From contig CABIYO010000010.1 of NCBI GenBank assembly GCA_902362975.1, positions 1 to 64,000 on the forward strand: 64,000 nt of DNA, read 5' to 3'. This document shows positions 51,962 to 62,281 of the stretch, piece by piece; the first letter of the stretch is position 1, and the number at the start of each line of letters is the position of its first letter. The notes under the pieces are model-generated. The model did no database searches and was not told where the DNA came from. It saw only the letters and a program-made list of their open reading frames with translations. Source of the DNA: Caryophanales bacterium. GTDB lineage: Bacteria; Bacillota; Bacilli; Exiguobacteriales; Exiguobacteriaceae. Made by a program: the position numbers and the translations under genes.

Positions 51962-52480
51962 ATGGACTGGTTATATGTAGGGAAAATCGCCAATACGCAC
52001 GGCCTGAAAGGGGAAGTGAAGATCTTGGCGGCGACAGACTTTCCAGAAGAACGATTTAAAAAAGGAAACACGTTGTTCCTTGATGTCGACGGAACGAAAC
52101 AGGAAATGACGATCACGACGTATCGTCCGCATAAGCAGTTTCACCTCGTCACGTTCAAAGGGTTTGACAATATCAATCTCATTGAAAAATATAAAGGGCT
52201 GAAACTGTATGTCCACGCCGAACACGTGCACGATTTGGATGAACACGAATTTTATTATCATGAAATCATCGGCTGCGAGGCTGTCGTGGACGGGGAAGTC
52301 ATCGGTGTCGTCGACGACATCTTTGAAACGAACGGAGCGAACGATGTCTGGGTCATCAAACGACCAGGCAAGACGGATGCGCTCATCCCTTATATCGAAT
52401 CGGTCGTCCAAGAAATCGATGTCGATGCGAAACGTATCGTCATCACGCCAATCCCTGGAATGATTGACGATGAAGATTGA
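51962..52480 (+). CDS. rimM: Ribosome maturation factor RimM
   Basis: Assists 30S head assembly. The 172-residue protein has the N-terminal [15 protein letters not shown] beta-barrel motif and the C-terminal PRC-barrel with [19 protein letters not shown] lies upstream. It overlaps trmD by 11 bp. Confidence 0.96.
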   Translation: MDWLYVGKIANTHGLKGEVKILAATDFPEERFKKGNTLFLDVDGTKQEMTITTYRPHKQFHLVTFKGFDNINLIEKYKGLKLYVHAEHVHDLDEHEFYYHEIIGCEAVVDGEVIGVVDDIFETNGANDVWVIKRPGKTDALIPYIESVVQEIDVDAKRIVITPIPGMIDDED

Positions 52481-53186
52481 TGTATTGACGTTGTTCCCCG
52501 AGATGTTTCATGCGCTCGATCACTCCATCGTCGGTCGAGCGAAGAAGCTCGGGCAAGTGGAAATGTCGTTCCTCAACTTCCGGGACTTTTCAACGAACAA
52601 GCATCACAAGGTAGACGATTATCCGTACGGCGGGGGAGCGGGCATGTTGCTCACCCCACAGCCGATCTTTGATGCGTTTCATTCCCTTGAGGCGAAGAAC
52701 CCGCGGGTCATTCTGACGACGCCTACCGGAAAACCGTTCAATCAACGAATGGCCGAAGAATGGGCGAAGGAGGAACATCTGGTCTTTCTATGTGGACACT
52801 ATGAAGGGTTCGACCAACGGATCCATGACGAACTGGCGACCGACGAGGTGTCGATCGGTGACTTCGTTTTGACAGGTGGAGAGCTTGCGACGATGGTCAT
52901 GATCGATGCGACCGTAAGGCTCATTCCGGATGTCCTTCATGCTCAGGCGAGCCATGAAGACGACTCGTTCTCGACAGGTCTCTTGGAATACCCGCACTAT
53001 ACGCGACCGGCTGATTTTCGTGGATTGACCGTGCCGGACGTCCTCTTGTCGGGAAATCACGCACGAATCGAGGCGTGGCGCCGGGAACAATCGCTCGAAC
53101 GCACGTATCGACGACGTCCGGATTTGCTCGAACATGTCGAGTTGACGGATGTCGATAAAAAATTCCTGCAATCGTTGCGCGATTGA
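52470..53186 (+). CDS. trmD: tRNA (guanine-37-N1) methyltransferase
   Basis: Methylates G37 of tRNAs reading CNN codons, preventing frameshifts. The 238-residue SPOUT protein has LTLFPEMF near the start and the knotted SAM site [16 protein letters not shown] 52470 is chosen since [13 protein letters not shown] is the canonical start; it lies inside rimM and is probably translationally coupled. Confidence 0.96.
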   Translation: MKIDVLTLFPEMFHALDHSIVGRAKKLGQVEMSFLNFRDFSTNKHHKVDDYPYGGGAGMLLTPQPIFDAFHSLEAKNPRVILTTPTGKPFNQRMAEEWAKEEHLVFLCGHYEGFDQRIHDELATDEVSIGDFVLTGGELATMVMIDATVRLIPDVLHAQASHEDDSFSTGLLEYPHYTRPADFRGLTVPDVLLSGNHARIEAWRREQSLERTYRRRPDLLEHVELTDVDKKFLQSLRD

Positions 53187-53203
53187 GAAATATATGCTAT
53201 GTT
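53175..53203 (+). promoter_or_regulatory. Probable rplS promoter
   Basis: TTGCGC (53175-53180), 17-bp spacer, TATGTT (53198-53203). The -35 overlaps the end of trmD. It leaves a leader of about 90 bases before rplS. Confidence 0.5.
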
Positions 53204-53209
53204 TGAGCA

Positions 53210-53290
53210 TGTGGGTTAAACCCATCGATTACCGATGTTCCGCTATTGGATGCTTGGGCATATGAAGATATGAACATTGAAGAAAAAGGA
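53210..53290 (+). ncRNA. Possible L19 leader (autoregulatory mRNA element)
   Basis: The rplS leader has small paired elements such as GGGTTAAACCC (53213-53223) and CATCGATTACCGATG (53222-53236), then TTCCGC. Firmicutes rplS leaders often carry the L19 leader motif; position and the CGATTACCGATGTTCCGC core fit my recollection, but I cannot run a covariance model. Confidence 0.4.
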
Positions 53291-53300
53291 GATATGATTC

Positions 53301-53654
53301 ATGAACACACAAAAACTGTTCCGTGAAATCACAGAAGAACAATTCAAATCGGACGTACCTGCTTTCCGTCCTGGTGACACTGTACGTGTCCACGTTAAAG
53401 TTGTAGAGGGAACGCGTGAGCGTATCCAGATCTTCGAAGGTGTTGTAATCAAGCGTAAAGGTGGCGGCATCAGCGAAACATTCACAGTCCGTAAGATTTC
53501 TTACGGCGTAGGTGTTGAGCGTGCATTCCCGCTTCACTCACCACGCGTTGCACAAATCGAAGTCGTACGCTACGGTAAAGTTCGCCGTGCGAAACTTTAC
53601 TACCTCCGTAACCTTCGCGGTAAAGCAGCACGTATTAAAGAAATCCGTCGTTAA
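53301..53654 (+). CDS. rplS: 50S ribosomal protein L19
   Basis: The 117-residue ribosomal protein contains [24 protein letters not shown] and the basic [19 protein letters not shown] end typical of L19. Strong codon bias. AAAGGAGA precedes the ATG. The trmD-rplS order is conserved. Confidence 0.98.
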   Translation: MNTQKLFREITEEQFKSDVPAFRPGDTVRVHVKVVEGTRERIQIFEGVVIKRKGGGISETFTVRKISYGVGVERAFPLHSPRVAQIEVVRYGKVRRAKLYYLRNLRGKAARIKEIRR

Positions 53655-53664
53655 GATGGGAATT

Positions 53665-53697
53665 GAGCTTGTCGCTTGCGACAAGCTTCTTTTTTTC
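53665..53697 (+). terminator. Terminator after rplS
   Basis: A 10-bp stem (53665-53674 with 53679-53688), loop CTTG, followed by a run of seven T (53690-53696). Confidence 0.92.
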
Positions 53698-53736
53698 TAG
53701 TACAATAAGTTCAAATGGATAGAGGAGTGAGTGAAG

Positions 53737-54279
53737 TTGAAAGAAGTGTTTAGTTGGCTAAAAGCCATCGTCGTCGCTCTTGTCATCGCGTTCGTCATCC
53801 GGACGTTCATCTTCGTTCCTGTCATCGTTGAAGGAGAGTCGATGATGCCGACACTCCACAATGCGGATCGAATGATCGTCAGTAAAATTTCGAACTATGT
53901 TGGGGAGCTAGACCGAGGCGATATCGTCGTATTCCATGCGACAGAATCAAAAGATTATATTAAACGTGTCATCGCCATCCCTGGCGACACGCTCGAATAT
54001 CGAGATGATGTACTTTATATTAACGGTGAAGCGGTCGAAGAGCCGTATTTAGACGAGTTTCGTGCCCAGATGAACGGGTTCCCGTTGACGGAGAACTTCA
54101 CACTCGAACAAGTGACGGGTGAGTCGGTCGTTCCAGAGGAATCGTATTTCGTCATGGGAGACAATCGTCAAAACTCGAAAGACAGCCGTGAGATCGGATT
54201 TGTGTCGAAAGAGGAGATTGTCGGTAAGACGAACTTCATCTTCTGGCCACTCGATGATATTGGCACGGTAGAAGATTAA
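53737..54279 (+). CDS. lepB: Signal peptidase I
   Basis: Cleaves signal peptides of exported proteins at the membrane surface. The 180-residue protein has one N-terminal membrane helix (about 7-29), the nucleophile Ser35 in VEGESMMPTL, general base Lys76 in DYIKRVIAIPGD and the MGDNRQNSKDSR box. TTG 53737 is preferred over GTG 53731 because GAGGAG (53722-53727) is 9 bases from the former but only 3 from the latter. Several type I signal peptidases are usual in Bacilli. Confidence 0.95.
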   Translation: MKEVFSWLKAIVVALVIAFVIRTFIFVPVIVEGESMMPTLHNADRMIVSKISNYVGELDRGDIVVFHATESKDYIKRVIAIPGDTLEYRDDVLYINGEAVEEPYLDEFRAQMNGFPLTENFTLEQVTGESVVPEESYFVMGDNRQNSKDSREIGFVSKEEIVGKTNFIFWPLDDIGTVED

Positions 54280-54291
54280 GGTGGTGCTTTT

Positions 54292-55152
54292 TTGGCAATT
54301 CAATGGTTTCCTGGCCACATGGCCAAAGCAAGAAGACAAGTAACTGAAAAGTTAAAGCTGATCGATGTCGTCATCGAACTCGTAGATGCCCGCGTGCCTC
54401 AGTCGAGTCGCAACCCGATGGTCGATGAGATTACAGCGGGAAAACCCCGTCTCATCGTCTTGAACAAAGCAGACATGGCCGATCCCGTCGTGACGGATGC
54501 GTGGTTACGCGCCTTGAAACGCGAAGAGGTCGAGGTTGTCGCTGTCGACGCGAAGCATAGCAAAGGCTTGAAACAGCTCATCACGGGTGCCCAGAAGTTG
54601 ATGAAAGAAAAGCACGACCGCATGCGTGAGAAGGGGCGTAACCCCGGACCGATCCGTGCGCTCATCATCGGAATCCCGAACGTCGGGAAGTCGACGCTGA
54701 TCAACCGTCTCGCTGGACGAAACATCGCTATCACGGGCGACCGTCCTGGTGTGACAAAGCGTCAACAGTGGATCAAGATGAAAGGCGGCGAGATGGAACT
54801 GTTGGACACGCCAGGGATTCTCTGGCCGAAGTTCGAGGATCAACTTGTCGGATATCGTCTAGCCGCGACCGGCGCCATCAAAGACGAGATTCTCAACTTG
54901 GATGATATCGCCTTGTATACGGTTCGCGAGTTGCGTGCTCGTTATCCGGAACAGTTAAAGGAACGATTCAAACTTGAAACGTTACCCGAGGACGGCGTGG
55001 AGCTCCTTGAGTTGATCGGGAAAAAACGTGGTCTCATCAGTGGTGGTTACGTCGATTTCGAAAAGGCGAGCGAACTACTTTTAAATGAACTACGACATGA
55101 AAAAATCGGACGGATCTCCCTTGAGACACCGGCTGATCACGAAATGGCGTAA
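54292..55152 (+). CDS. rbgA: Ribosome biogenesis GTPase A
   Basis: Acts late in 50S assembly. The 286-residue protein is a circularly permuted GTPase with G4 NKAD (58-61) before G1 GIPNVGKST (about 127-135) and G3 DTPGILWP. It starts with TTG at 54292, which gives the family start [13 protein letters not shown], behind AAGGTGG. Standard position between lepB and rnhB. Confidence 0.96.
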   Translation: MAIQWFPGHMAKARRQVTEKLKLIDVVIELVDARVPQSSRNPMVDEITAGKPRLIVLNKADMADPVVTDAWLRALKREEVEVVAVDAKHSKGLKQLITGAQKLMKEKHDRMREKGRNPGPIRALIIGIPNVGKSTLINRLAGRNIAITGDRPGVTKRQQWIKMKGGEMELLDTPGILWPKFEDQLVGYRLAATGAIKDEILNLDDIALYTVRELRARYPEQLKERFKLETLPEDGVELLELIGKKRGLISGGYVDFEKASELLLNELRHEKIGRISLETPADHEMA

Positions 55153-55177
55153 AGCCCTGTGCACACAGGGCTTTTTT
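55151..55177 (+). terminator. Terminator after rbgA
   Basis: AAAGCCCTGTG (55151-55161) pairs with CACAGGGCTTT (55164-55174), followed by TTT to 55177. It starts in the rbgA stop codon. Confidence 0.85.
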
Positions 55178-55193
55178 GAATAGGAGGAAGACC

Positions 55194-55946
55194 GTGACGA
55201 TTCAACAGATTAAACAACAACTAGAAGACATCCGATATGAAGAATGGGTACACATCTTCCCGACCTTGTCACGAGACCCTCGAGCGGGCGTGCAAACGTT
55301 GCTACGGCAAAAACAGCGCCAATTCGAGCGAGAACAGGCGTTACAGGTCGATTTTGAACGTCGCATGACGTATGAACGTGAATGGAAGGCGGAAGGCTTC
55401 AGTCGAATTGTCGGAGTCGATGAGGTCGGACGGGGGCCGCTTGCGGGACCGGTCGTGGCAGCGGCGGTCTTGTTGCCGGATGGGTTCTATCTCCCGGGAT
55501 TGAATGATTCGAAAAAAATGACGAAAGCGGCGAGGGACGCGGCATACGCACACATCATCGAGGTTGCAGAGGTTGGTGTCGGGATCGTCGAGCCCGCGGT
55601 AATCGATGAGATTAACATCTATGAGGCGACGAAGCTTGCGATGACAGAGGCGATTCATCAAGTCGGAGAAGTGGACGCCCTATTGATTGACGCTATGAAA
55701 CTCGAGCTCGACATTCCCCAACAGTCTTTGATTAAAGGGGACACCCTCAGTGTGTCGATTGCGGCTGCAAGTGTCGTCGCTAAGGTGGTGAGGGACCGGA
55801 TGATGGAAGAATATGATTTGACGTATCCTGGATACGGATTTGCGAAAAACGCAGGGTATGGGACAGAGGCTCATTTAGAAGGGTTGAGACGCCTTGGGGT
55901 GACTCCAATCCATCGCCGTACATTCGCCCCCATCAAGCATATGTGA
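55194..55946 (+). CDS. rnhB: Ribonuclease HII
   Basis: Removes RNA and single ribonucleotides from RNA-DNA hybrids. The 250-residue protein has the catalytic DE pair in VGVDEVGRGPLAGP (Asp76, Glu77), LNDSKKM and a C-terminal HRRTF. GTG 55194 follows AGGAGGAAG; an in-frame TTG at 55176 lies in the terminator. Confidence 0.96.
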   Translation: MTIQQIKQQLEDIRYEEWVHIFPTLSRDPRAGVQTLLRQKQRQFEREQALQVDFERRMTYEREWKAEGFSRIVGVDEVGRGPLAGPVVAAAVLLPDGFYLPGLNDSKKMTKAARDAAYAHIIEVAEVGVGIVEPAVIDEINIYEATKLAMTEAIHQVGEVDALLIDAMKLELDIPQQSLIKGDTLSVSIAAASVVAKVVRDRMMEEYDLTYPGYGFAKNAGYGTEAHLEGLRRLGVTPIHRRTFAPIKHM

Positions 55947-55960
55947 AAGGAGTGGTCGCG

Positions 55961-56806
55961 TTGCGGATCGATCATCAAGGAGTGATGCCGTTCAAAGTGA
56001 CGGAACAGACGTCACGCCCGCTACTACTAGGGAATACAGTCGTCGGCAAGGTGTTACAGCTCTTACCTGGCAACGAGGCGGTCATGCAACTGCCACAAGG
56101 GATCTTCCGGGTCGGCGTCAATGCGAACGTGAAAGAGAACGTCACGTATAAGCTGGTCGTCACGGACGTCGAGCCGAAGCTCGTCTTGAAAGTCGTCACG
56201 CAAGCGACGGAATCACTCACGGCTGCCAAGTCGCCTCTGCAAGCGTTAGGAGAACAGCTCGGACGCTTGATGCGAGAGCCGATGCTGACACCAGAATCCG
56301 TGAAGGCGGCCGGGAAAACCGCGTTAGAAAGCGGCGCAGGTCAAGATGTAAAGGCGCTCATCGGGGAGCTATTCAAAGCGAAAGGTGAACCGAAGTTCGA
56401 GCAGTTCGCACGCGCACAGGAAGCATTCAACGCGAGCCAAAGCCCGCCGTTCGTCGCTCAAGCATTTCACATACCACAATTGGGTCCGTTTGCAAACGTC
56501 CAACTTCGTCTAGAGGCACCGAAACGAGAGACAATGGACTCGGATCATGCGCGAATCGTCTTGTTTCTTGAGACGCCGCGATTCGGTGAGACGGGAATCG
56601 ATGTGTTGATTCAAAAGCGTTACGTGTCCGTGCGGGTATTCAATGAGCAACACGATTTAACTCCATACGTCCGTACATACGAACCACTTTTGAAAGAAGG
56701 CCTAATAAAGGTGTCGTTCGAACTGTCTTCATTTTCGTATGAGGCGAAGCGTGAACATGTTCCGGCTACGTTCGCGCCACTCGGAAAGGTAGACCTCCAA
56801 ATATGA
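55961..56806 (+). CDS. YlqG-like protein (possibly FliK/flagellar hook-length-related)
   Basis: The 281-residue protein starts MRIDHQGVMPFKVTEQTSRP and ends with a compact beta-rich domain. Its weak resemblance to hook-length-control C-termini and its place between rnhB and the FlhB-like gene match B. subtilis ylqG. TTG 55961 follows AAGGAGTGG; the longer GTG start at 55943 has no ribosome site. It overlaps the next gene by 4 bp. Function uncertain. Confidence 0.6.
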   Translation: MRIDHQGVMPFKVTEQTSRPLLLGNTVVGKVLQLLPGNEAVMQLPQGIFRVGVNANVKENVTYKLVVTDVEPKLVLKVVTQATESLTAAKSPLQALGEQLGRLMREPMLTPESVKAAGKTALESGAGQDVKALIGELFKAKGEPKFEQFARAQEAFNASQSPPFVAQAFHIPQLGPFANVQLRLEAPKRETMDSDHARIVLFLETPRFGETGIDVLIQKRYVSVRVFNEQHDLTPYVRTYEPLLKEGLIKVSFELSSFSYEAKREHVPATFAPLGKVDLQI

Positions 56807-57063
56807 AAGACCAGAAGAAAGCGATTGCGCTCTCCTATGAGCAGTCGATGGATGCGCCGCATGTCGTAGCGAAGGGAACGGGAATCGTCGCCGAGCGGAT
56901 GCTTGAGATTGCTTTAACGAACGGAGTTCCTGTTCATGAAGACCCAGCGCTCCTCTCGTTATTGTCGGCGTTGAACATCGAAGAGCAGATTCCGGAGGAC
57001 GTTTATCAAGTCATTGCCGAACTTTTTGTGTTTCTTTATCAGATGGAACAGGATAAAATTTGA
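56803..57063 (+). CDS. FlhB C-terminal-domain-like protein (YlqH type)
   Basis: The 86-residue protein aligns with the cytoplasmic autocleaved domain of FlhB/YscU: KAIALSYEQSMDAPHVVAKGTGIVAERMLE. It lacks the NPTH cleavage motif and any membrane segment. Family members of this kind sit after rnhB in Bacilli. It may help flagellar export switching together with the preceding gene, but this is inference. Confidence 0.8.
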   Translation: MKDQKKAIALSYEQSMDAPHVVAKGTGIVAERMLEIALTNGVPVHEDPALLSLLSALNIEEQIPEDVYQVIAELFVFLYQMEQDKI

Positions 57064-57114
57064 TTTGTCTAGGGATATATGTGAAAAAAAGATGAAAACT
57101 TAAAGCAAGAACGA

Positions 57115-57144
57115 TAGACAGCGCTTTCAGTTTTTCGTTACAAT
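57115..57144 (+). promoter_or_regulatory. sucCD promoter with overlapping cre site
   Basis: TAGACA (57115-57120), 18-bp spacer, TACAAT (57139-57144). On the minus strand, bases 57116-57129 read TGAAAGCGCTGTCT, which matches the catabolite-responsive element TGWAANCGNTNWCA except at the last base and overlaps the -35. CcpA binding would repress sucCD on preferred sugars. Confidence 0.7.
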
Positions 57145-57183
57145 AGACGTGCCGATATTAAAGGAGACTAAGGGGGAAAATAT

Positions 57184-58344
57184 ATGAATATCCATGAGTA
57201 TCAGGCGAAAGAATTGTTAAGAAAGTTTGGGGTAGCCGTTCCGACGGGTTATCCGGCCTTTACTGTTGAAGAAGCTGTGGCAGCTGCTGCGAAGCTTGAT
57301 GGTGAAGTGAAGGTAGTAAAAGCTCAAATCCACGCAGGTGGTCGCGGTAAAGCGGGTGGCGTTAAACTTGCGAAGACAGATGAAGAAGTGAGGCAATATG
57401 CTTCAGAGATTCTCGGGAAAACGCTCGTGACACACCAAACAGGTCCGGAAGGGAAAGTTGTCCAGCGTCTCTATATCGAAGAAGGTTCTGCGATTGACCA
57501 AGAATTTTACTTAGGACTCGTGCTTGACCGTTCGATCGGCCGAATTGTCATCATGGGTTCATCTGAAGGTGGAATGGACATAGAAGAAGTCGCTGAACAT
57601 ACACCAGAGAAGATTCATAAAGAGATCGTCGACCCGGTCGTGGGCTTACGTCCATTCCAGGCGCGTCGTCTCGCATTCAAAATGGAAGTCCCGACGAAAC
57701 TCGTCAACAAGTTCAGTGACATGGTCATGAAGTTGTACAAAGTGTACGTCGAGACAGATTGCACAATCGCGGAAATCAACCCGCTCGTCACGACGAAAGA
57801 CGGTAACGTCATCGCGCTCGATGCGAAGTTGAACTTCGATAGCAACGCGCTCTATCGTCACTCGGACATCCTTGCGCTTCGTGATACGACGGAAGAAGAC
57901 CCACGTGAAGTGGAAGCGTCGAAACACGACCTCAGCTACATCGCACTCGACGGAAACATCGGTTGTCTCGTCAATGGTGCCGGTCTTGCGATGGCTACGA
58001 TGGATATCATCAAGCATTACGGCGCTGAGCCCGCTAACTTCCTTGACGTAGGCGGCGGTGCGACGAAAGAAAAAGTAACAGAAGCATTCAAGTTGATCTT
58101 GTCTGATGACCAGGTCAAGGGAATCTTTGTTAACATTTTCGGTGGAATCATGAAGTGTGACATCATCGCAGAGGGGATTGTCGCTGCGACGAAAGAAATC
58201 GGACTCGACTTACCACTCGTCGTTCGCTTAGAAGGAACGAACGTTGATGCTGGGAAGCGCATTCTCAATGAATCTGGACTTGCGATCACGACGGCCAACT
58301 CGATGGCTGACGGTGCAGAAAAAATCGCAGCACTTGTTCGATAA
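57184..58344 (+). CDS. sucC: Succinyl-CoA synthetase, beta subunit
   Basis: Forms succinate and ATP or GTP from succinyl-CoA in the TCA cycle. The 386-residue protein has an ATP-grasp domain (start [33 protein letters not shown]) and the C-terminal ligase domain [17 protein letters not shown] precedes the ATG. It lies 12 bp before sucD. Confidence 0.98.
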   Translation: MNIHEYQAKELLRKFGVAVPTGYPAFTVEEAVAAAAKLDGEVKVVKAQIHAGGRGKAGGVKLAKTDEEVRQYASEILGKTLVTHQTGPEGKVVQRLYIEEGSAIDQEFYLGLVLDRSIGRIVIMGSSEGGMDIEEVAEHTPEKIHKEIVDPVVGLRPFQARRLAFKMEVPTKLVNKFSDMVMKLYKVYVETDCTIAEINPLVTTKDGNVIALDAKLNFDSNALYRHSDILALRDTTEEDPREVEASKHDLSYIALDGNIGCLVNGAGLAMATMDIIKHYGAEPANFLDVGGGATKEKVTEAFKLILSDDQVKGIFVNIFGGIMKCDIIAEGIVAATKEIGLDLPLVVRLEGTNVDAGKRILNESGLAITTANSMADGAEKIAALVR

Positions 58345-58356
58345 GGGGGAAACGAC

Positions 58357-59274
58357 ATGAGTATTTGGGCGGATAAAGATACGAAAGTAATCATTCAAGG
58401 GATCACAGGGAAGCAAGGTCTGTTCCACGGTGAACAGATGCTCGCATATAACACGAAGTTAGTGGGTGGTGTCACTCCTGGTAAAGGTGGCACGACGGTC
58501 CTCGACAACGTTCCAGTCTTCAACACCGTTTCTGAAGCGGTCGAAGCGACTGGTGCCAATGCATCGATCATCTATGTTCCACCTGCTTTCGCAGCGGATT
58601 CGATCATGGAAGCGGCTGATAGCGGCATCGAGCTCATCATCTGTATCACAGAAGGAATCCCAGTTGTGGACATGATTCAAGTGAAACGCTATCTCGAGGA
58701 CAAACCGGCTCGTTTGATTGGACCAAACTGTCCTGGTATCATCACACCAGGAGAAGCAAAACTCGGCATCATGCCTGGCTATATTCATACGAAAGGGCAC
58801 GTCGGAATCGTATCACGTTCTGGGACGCTCACGTATGAGGCGGTTCATCAGTTGACGACAGCAGGTATCGGTCAGTCGACGGCTGTTGGAATCGGGGGTG
58901 ACCCGGTCAACGGAACAAACTTCATCGATACGCTCAAAGCGTTCAACGAAGATGAGGACACGAAAGCGGTCATCATGATCGGGGAAATCGGTGGAACGGC
59001 TGAAGAAGAGGCAGCTGAATGGGTAAAAGCCAACATGACGAAACCGGTTGTCGGTTTCATCGGCGGTCAGACGGCTCCTGAAGGCAAGCGTATGGGACAT
59101 GCGGGCGCAATCATCTCGGGTGGTAAAGGGACGGCTGCTGAGAAAATCAAGACATTGAACGCAAATGGAATCGAAGTCGCTGAAACACCGGCGGTCATCG
59201 GTGAAACATTGATTCGTGTCTTGAAACAGCAAGGATTATACGAAGCGTGTGTCACGGGTCAACCGACGACATAA
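58357..59274 (+). CDS. sucD: Succinyl-CoA synthetase, alpha subunit
   Basis: The partner subunit carrying the phosphorylated His. The 305-residue protein has a CoA-binding Rossmann domain ([11 protein letters not shown]), [12 protein letters not shown] and the active-site [14 protein letters not shown] with His248. AAGGGGG lies upstream. Confidence 0.98.
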   Translation: MSIWADKDTKVIIQGITGKQGLFHGEQMLAYNTKLVGGVTPGKGGTTVLDNVPVFNTVSEAVEATGANASIIYVPPAFAADSIMEAADSGIELIICITEGIPVVDMIQVKRYLEDKPARLIGPNCPGIITPGEAKLGIMPGYIHTKGHVGIVSRSGTLTYEAVHQLTTAGIGQSTAVGIGGDPVNGTNFIDTLKAFNEDEDTKAVIMIGEIGGTAEEEAAEWVKANMTKPVVGFIGGQTAPEGKRMGHAGAIISGGKGTAAEKIKTLNANGIEVAETPAVIGETLIRVLKQQGLYEACVTGQPTT

Positions 59275-59280
59275 GAATCT

Positions 59281-59309
59281 TGAGGGATGCTCGCATCCCT
59301 CATTTTTTT
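59281..59309 (+). terminator. Terminator after sucD
   Basis: A 10-bp stem TGAGGGATGC (59281-59290) with GCATCCCTCA (59293-59302), followed by seven T. Confidence 0.92.
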
Positions 59310-59324
59310 AAAGGAGAGTTTGTG

Positions 59325-60119
59325 ATGAATCAAACAATAGCTCGATTTGCTGCAGCGCGAATACCAGTTGAGTTTGTGTATCATTATTTGAACGGAACAC
59401 TCGGGGCACATCGCATACAATTTTCTGAACATATCTGGAGACGGGCCGAACGAGCCTTCCGAGCATCCGAATCGTATAAACATTTCGTCACATGGGAAGA
59501 TGACTTGTTCCCGAAACGGTTACTCGACATCCCTAACCCACCATATTGCTTGTTTTATCATGGAGACTTAGAAGTACTACAAGAAAGAACGACTGCGATG
59601 GTCGGAAGTCGTGAGTTGAATCGTATCAGTCAATCGCTCGTGAATCACTATCACTCTTTAATAGAAGAAACTGTATCTGTTTCAGGTGGCGCCTTCGGAA
59701 TCGATGGGCTCGTCCACGCCCATGCCCTCCGCATGCATCGCCCGACCGTGGCGGTACTCGGAGCTGGACTGGACCGGCTCTATCCGGCGGCGAACCGGGA
59801 CATGCTTTTGCAAATTTCGCAAGAGGGAATCTTGTTAAGTGAATATGTACCAAACACGCCGATTCAAAAATTTCAATTTTTGGAAAGAAATCGTTTGGTC
59901 AGTGGTCTTGGCGATGCGTTGGTCGTTATACAGGCGAGACGAAAGAGCGGGACGATGAATACGGTCGGACATGCCCTAGAGCAAGGGAAAACGGTATTTG
60001 CGGTACCTGGTTCGCCCCTTGATCCACTCGCGGAGGGACCAAACCGATTGATTGAAGAAGGTGCGATTCCATTGACGAATTCCGATCAAATTATTCGAGA
60101 TCTCAAGATTGTACGTTGA
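59325..60119 (+). CDS. dprA: DNA processing protein DprA (Smf), divergent
   Basis: Binds incoming single-stranded DNA and loads RecA during transformation. The 264-residue protein has the DprA Rossmann core: MVGSREL, SGGAFGIDGLVHAHAL, LGAGLDRLYPA, SEYVPN, RNRLVSGL and HALEQGKTVFAVPG. Several motifs differ from consensus (VSGGAFGID for the usual SGLARGID; FLERNR for FPxRNR) and it is shorter than typical (about 290). ATG 59325 follows AAGGAGA. Standard position before topA. Confidence 0.9.
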   Translation: MNQTIARFAAARIPVEFVYHYLNGTLGAHRIQFSEHIWRRAERAFRASESYKHFVTWEDDLFPKRLLDIPNPPYCLFYHGDLEVLQERTTAMVGSRELNRISQSLVNHYHSLIEETVSVSGGAFGIDGLVHAHALRMHRPTVAVLGAGLDRLYPAANRDMLLQISQEGILLSEYVPNTPIQKFQFLERNRLVSGLGDALVVIQARRKSGTMNTVGHALEQGKTVFAVPGSPLDPLAEGPNRLIEEGAIPLTNSDQIIRDLKIVR

Positions 60120-60145
60120 CAAACCGGTGAGAACATGAATATTAT
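60116..60145 (+). promoter_or_regulatory. topA promoter
   Basis: TTGACA (60116-60121), 18-bp spacer, TATTAT (60140-60145). The -35 overlaps the dprA stop codon. Confidence 0.75.
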
Positions 60146-60184
60146 GGTAGGGATTTAAATGACCTCTAAAAGGGGAGCAGATGT

Positions 60185-62281
60185 ATGGCAAAATATCTGG
60201 TGATCGTCGAATCACCTGCGAAAGCAAAAACAATTAAACGTTATTTAGGTCCGAATTATATGGTCAAGGCTTCGATGGGGCACGTGATTGACTTGCCTAA
60301 AAGTCAACTCGGGGTAGACGTCGAACACAACTTTGAACCGAAGTATATTACCATCCGTGGTAAAGGACCAGTATTGAAAGAATTGAAGACAGCAGCGAAA
60401 AAAGCGACAAAAATCTTTCTCGCGGCCGACCCCGATAGAGAAGGGGAAGCGATTGCTTGGCATTTAGCACGCGCACTCGGTGTCGATGAAACGACTGAAT
60501 GTCGTGTCGTCTTTAACGAAATCACGAAAGATGCGATTAAAGAATCGTTTAAACATCCACGTAAAATCAATCGCGATCTCGTCGACGCACAACAAGCCCG
60601 ACGCATTTTAGATCGTCTTGTCGGATACGGGATGAGTCCATTATTATGGAAGAAAGTCAAAAAAGGATTGTCTGCAGGGCGAGTTCAATCGGTAGCCGTG
60701 AAGATGATTATCGACCGTGAGCGTGAAATTAACGCGTTCGACCCGGAAGAGTACTGGACGATTAAACTTGATTTAAATCATGATGGGGAAACGTTCGAGA
60801 CTTCATTTTACGGAAAAGATGGGAAGAAGATGGAATTGAAGTCTGAAGAAGATGCACAATCTGTCCTCGATACCATCGATGATACGTTTAAAGTCATTGA
60901 TGTGACGAAGAAAGAACGGAAGCGGAACGCTTCGCTACCGTTCACGACAAGTTCATTGCAGCAGGATGCTGCCCGTAAATTGAATTTCCGTGCGAAGAAG
61001 ACCATGATGCTCGCGCAGCAATTATATGAAGGAATCGATCTTGGCAAAAAAGAGGGTACAGTCGGTCTGATTACCTATATGCGTACCGACTCGACACGTA
61101 TCTCTGATTTGGCGAAGACGGAGGCGAAGGAATATATCGAATCGACATTCGGTGAAGAGTATGTCGCCTCACAGAAGCAAAAGGAGAAGAAAGCGGCCAA
61201 TGCACAAGACGCGCACGAAGCGATTCGTCCGACTTCGGCACTCCGCGACCCAGCTTCCTTGAAGCCTTATCTGTCACGTGACCAGTTGCGACTGTATAAA
61301 TTGATTTGGGAACGATTGATTGCGAGCCAAATGGCACCAGCCGTACTCGATACGGTCAAAATCGACGTCGAATCGAACGGGATGATTTTCCGTGCGAACG
61401 GGTCGACGGTCAAATTCCCTGGTTTCATGAAAGTGTACATCGAGTCGAAAGACGAGGACATCGAGGACACGAACCAAGAGAAGGAAGGATTATTGCCTCC
61501 TCTCGAAGTGGATGACATCGTGACATTTGAAACGATTGAACCGAAACAGCACTTCACACAACCGCCACCTCGCTATACAGAGGCGCGACTCGTTCGAGCG
61601 ATGGAAGAACTCGGGATTGGCCGTCCGTCGACGTACGCACCGACACTCGACACAATTCAACGACGCGGTTATGTCGTTCTCGAAGAGAAGAAGTTTTTAC
61701 CGACTGAACTTGGAGAACTCGTCATCGAGATTCTTGATGAGTATTTCAATGACTTCATCACGGTCCAGTTCACGGCTGACATGGAGACCCTTCTTGATTC
61801 GATTGAGCGTAAGGAAGTCGAGTGGACGGAAGTCGTCGCGCCGATTTACCGTTCGTTCGAGAAACGATTGAAACGTGCCGAAGAAGAAATCGAGAAAATC
61901 GAAGTGAAGGATGAACCTGCCGGAATCGATTGTGAAGTCTGTGGTTCACCGATGGTCATCAAAATGGGACGGTACGGGAAGTTCATGGCGTGCTCGAACT
62001 TCCCGAACTGTACGAACACGAAACCGGTACAAGTCGAAATCGGTGTCCCGTGTCCGAACTGTAAGGGTGGACAAATCGTAGAACGTCGCAGTAAAAAAGG
62101 TCGTCTCTTCTATGGTTGCTCGAACTATCCGGAATGTGAATTCGTCTCATGGGATAAACCGGTTGCGAAACCGTGTCCAGTATGCGACAGTTTGATGGTC
62201 GAGAAGAAAATTAAAGACGGCGTAAAATATCAATGTACGAACTGTACTCACAACGAGGTACATCAGCAAGAGGAGGATTAA
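60185..62281 (+). CDS. topA: DNA topoisomerase I
   Basis: Relaxes negative supercoils. The 698-residue protein has the N-terminal Toprim domain ([30 protein letters not shown]), the catalytic Tyr298 in [13 protein letters not shown] and three C-terminal tetracysteine zinc motifs (CEVCG, CPNCKGG and CPVCD clusters). AGGGGAG precedes the ATG. It shares one base with trmFO. Confidence 0.98.
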   Translation: MAKYLVIVESPAKAKTIKRYLGPNYMVKASMGHVIDLPKSQLGVDVEHNFEPKYITIRGKGPVLKELKTAAKKATKIFLAADPDREGEAIAWHLARALGVDETTECRVVFNEITKDAIKESFKHPRKINRDLVDAQQARRILDRLVGYGMSPLLWKKVKKGLSAGRVQSVAVKMIIDREREINAFDPEEYWTIKLDLNHDGETFETSFYGKDGKKMELKSEEDAQSVLDTIDDTFKVIDVTKKERKRNASLPFTTSSLQQDAARKLNFRAKKTMMLAQQLYEGIDLGKKEGTVGLITYMRTDSTRISDLAKTEAKEYIESTFGEEYVASQKQKEKKAANAQDAHEAIRPTSALRDPASLKPYLSRDQLRLYKLIWERLIASQMAPAVLDTVKIDVESNGMIFRANGSTVKFPGFMKVYIESKDEDIEDTNQEKEGLLPPLEVDDIVTFETIEPKQHFTQPPPRYTEARLVRAMEELGIGRPSTYAPTLDTIQRRGYVVLEEKKFLPTELGELVIEILDEYFNDFITVQFTADMETLLDSIERKEVEWTEVVAPIYRSFEKRLKRAEEEIEKIEVKDEPAGIDCEVCGSPMVIKMGRYGKFMACSNFPNCTNTKPVQVEIGVPCPNCKGGQIVERRSKKGRLFYGCSNYPECEFVSWDKPVAKPCPVCDSLMVEKKIKDGVKYQCTNCTHNEVHQQEED

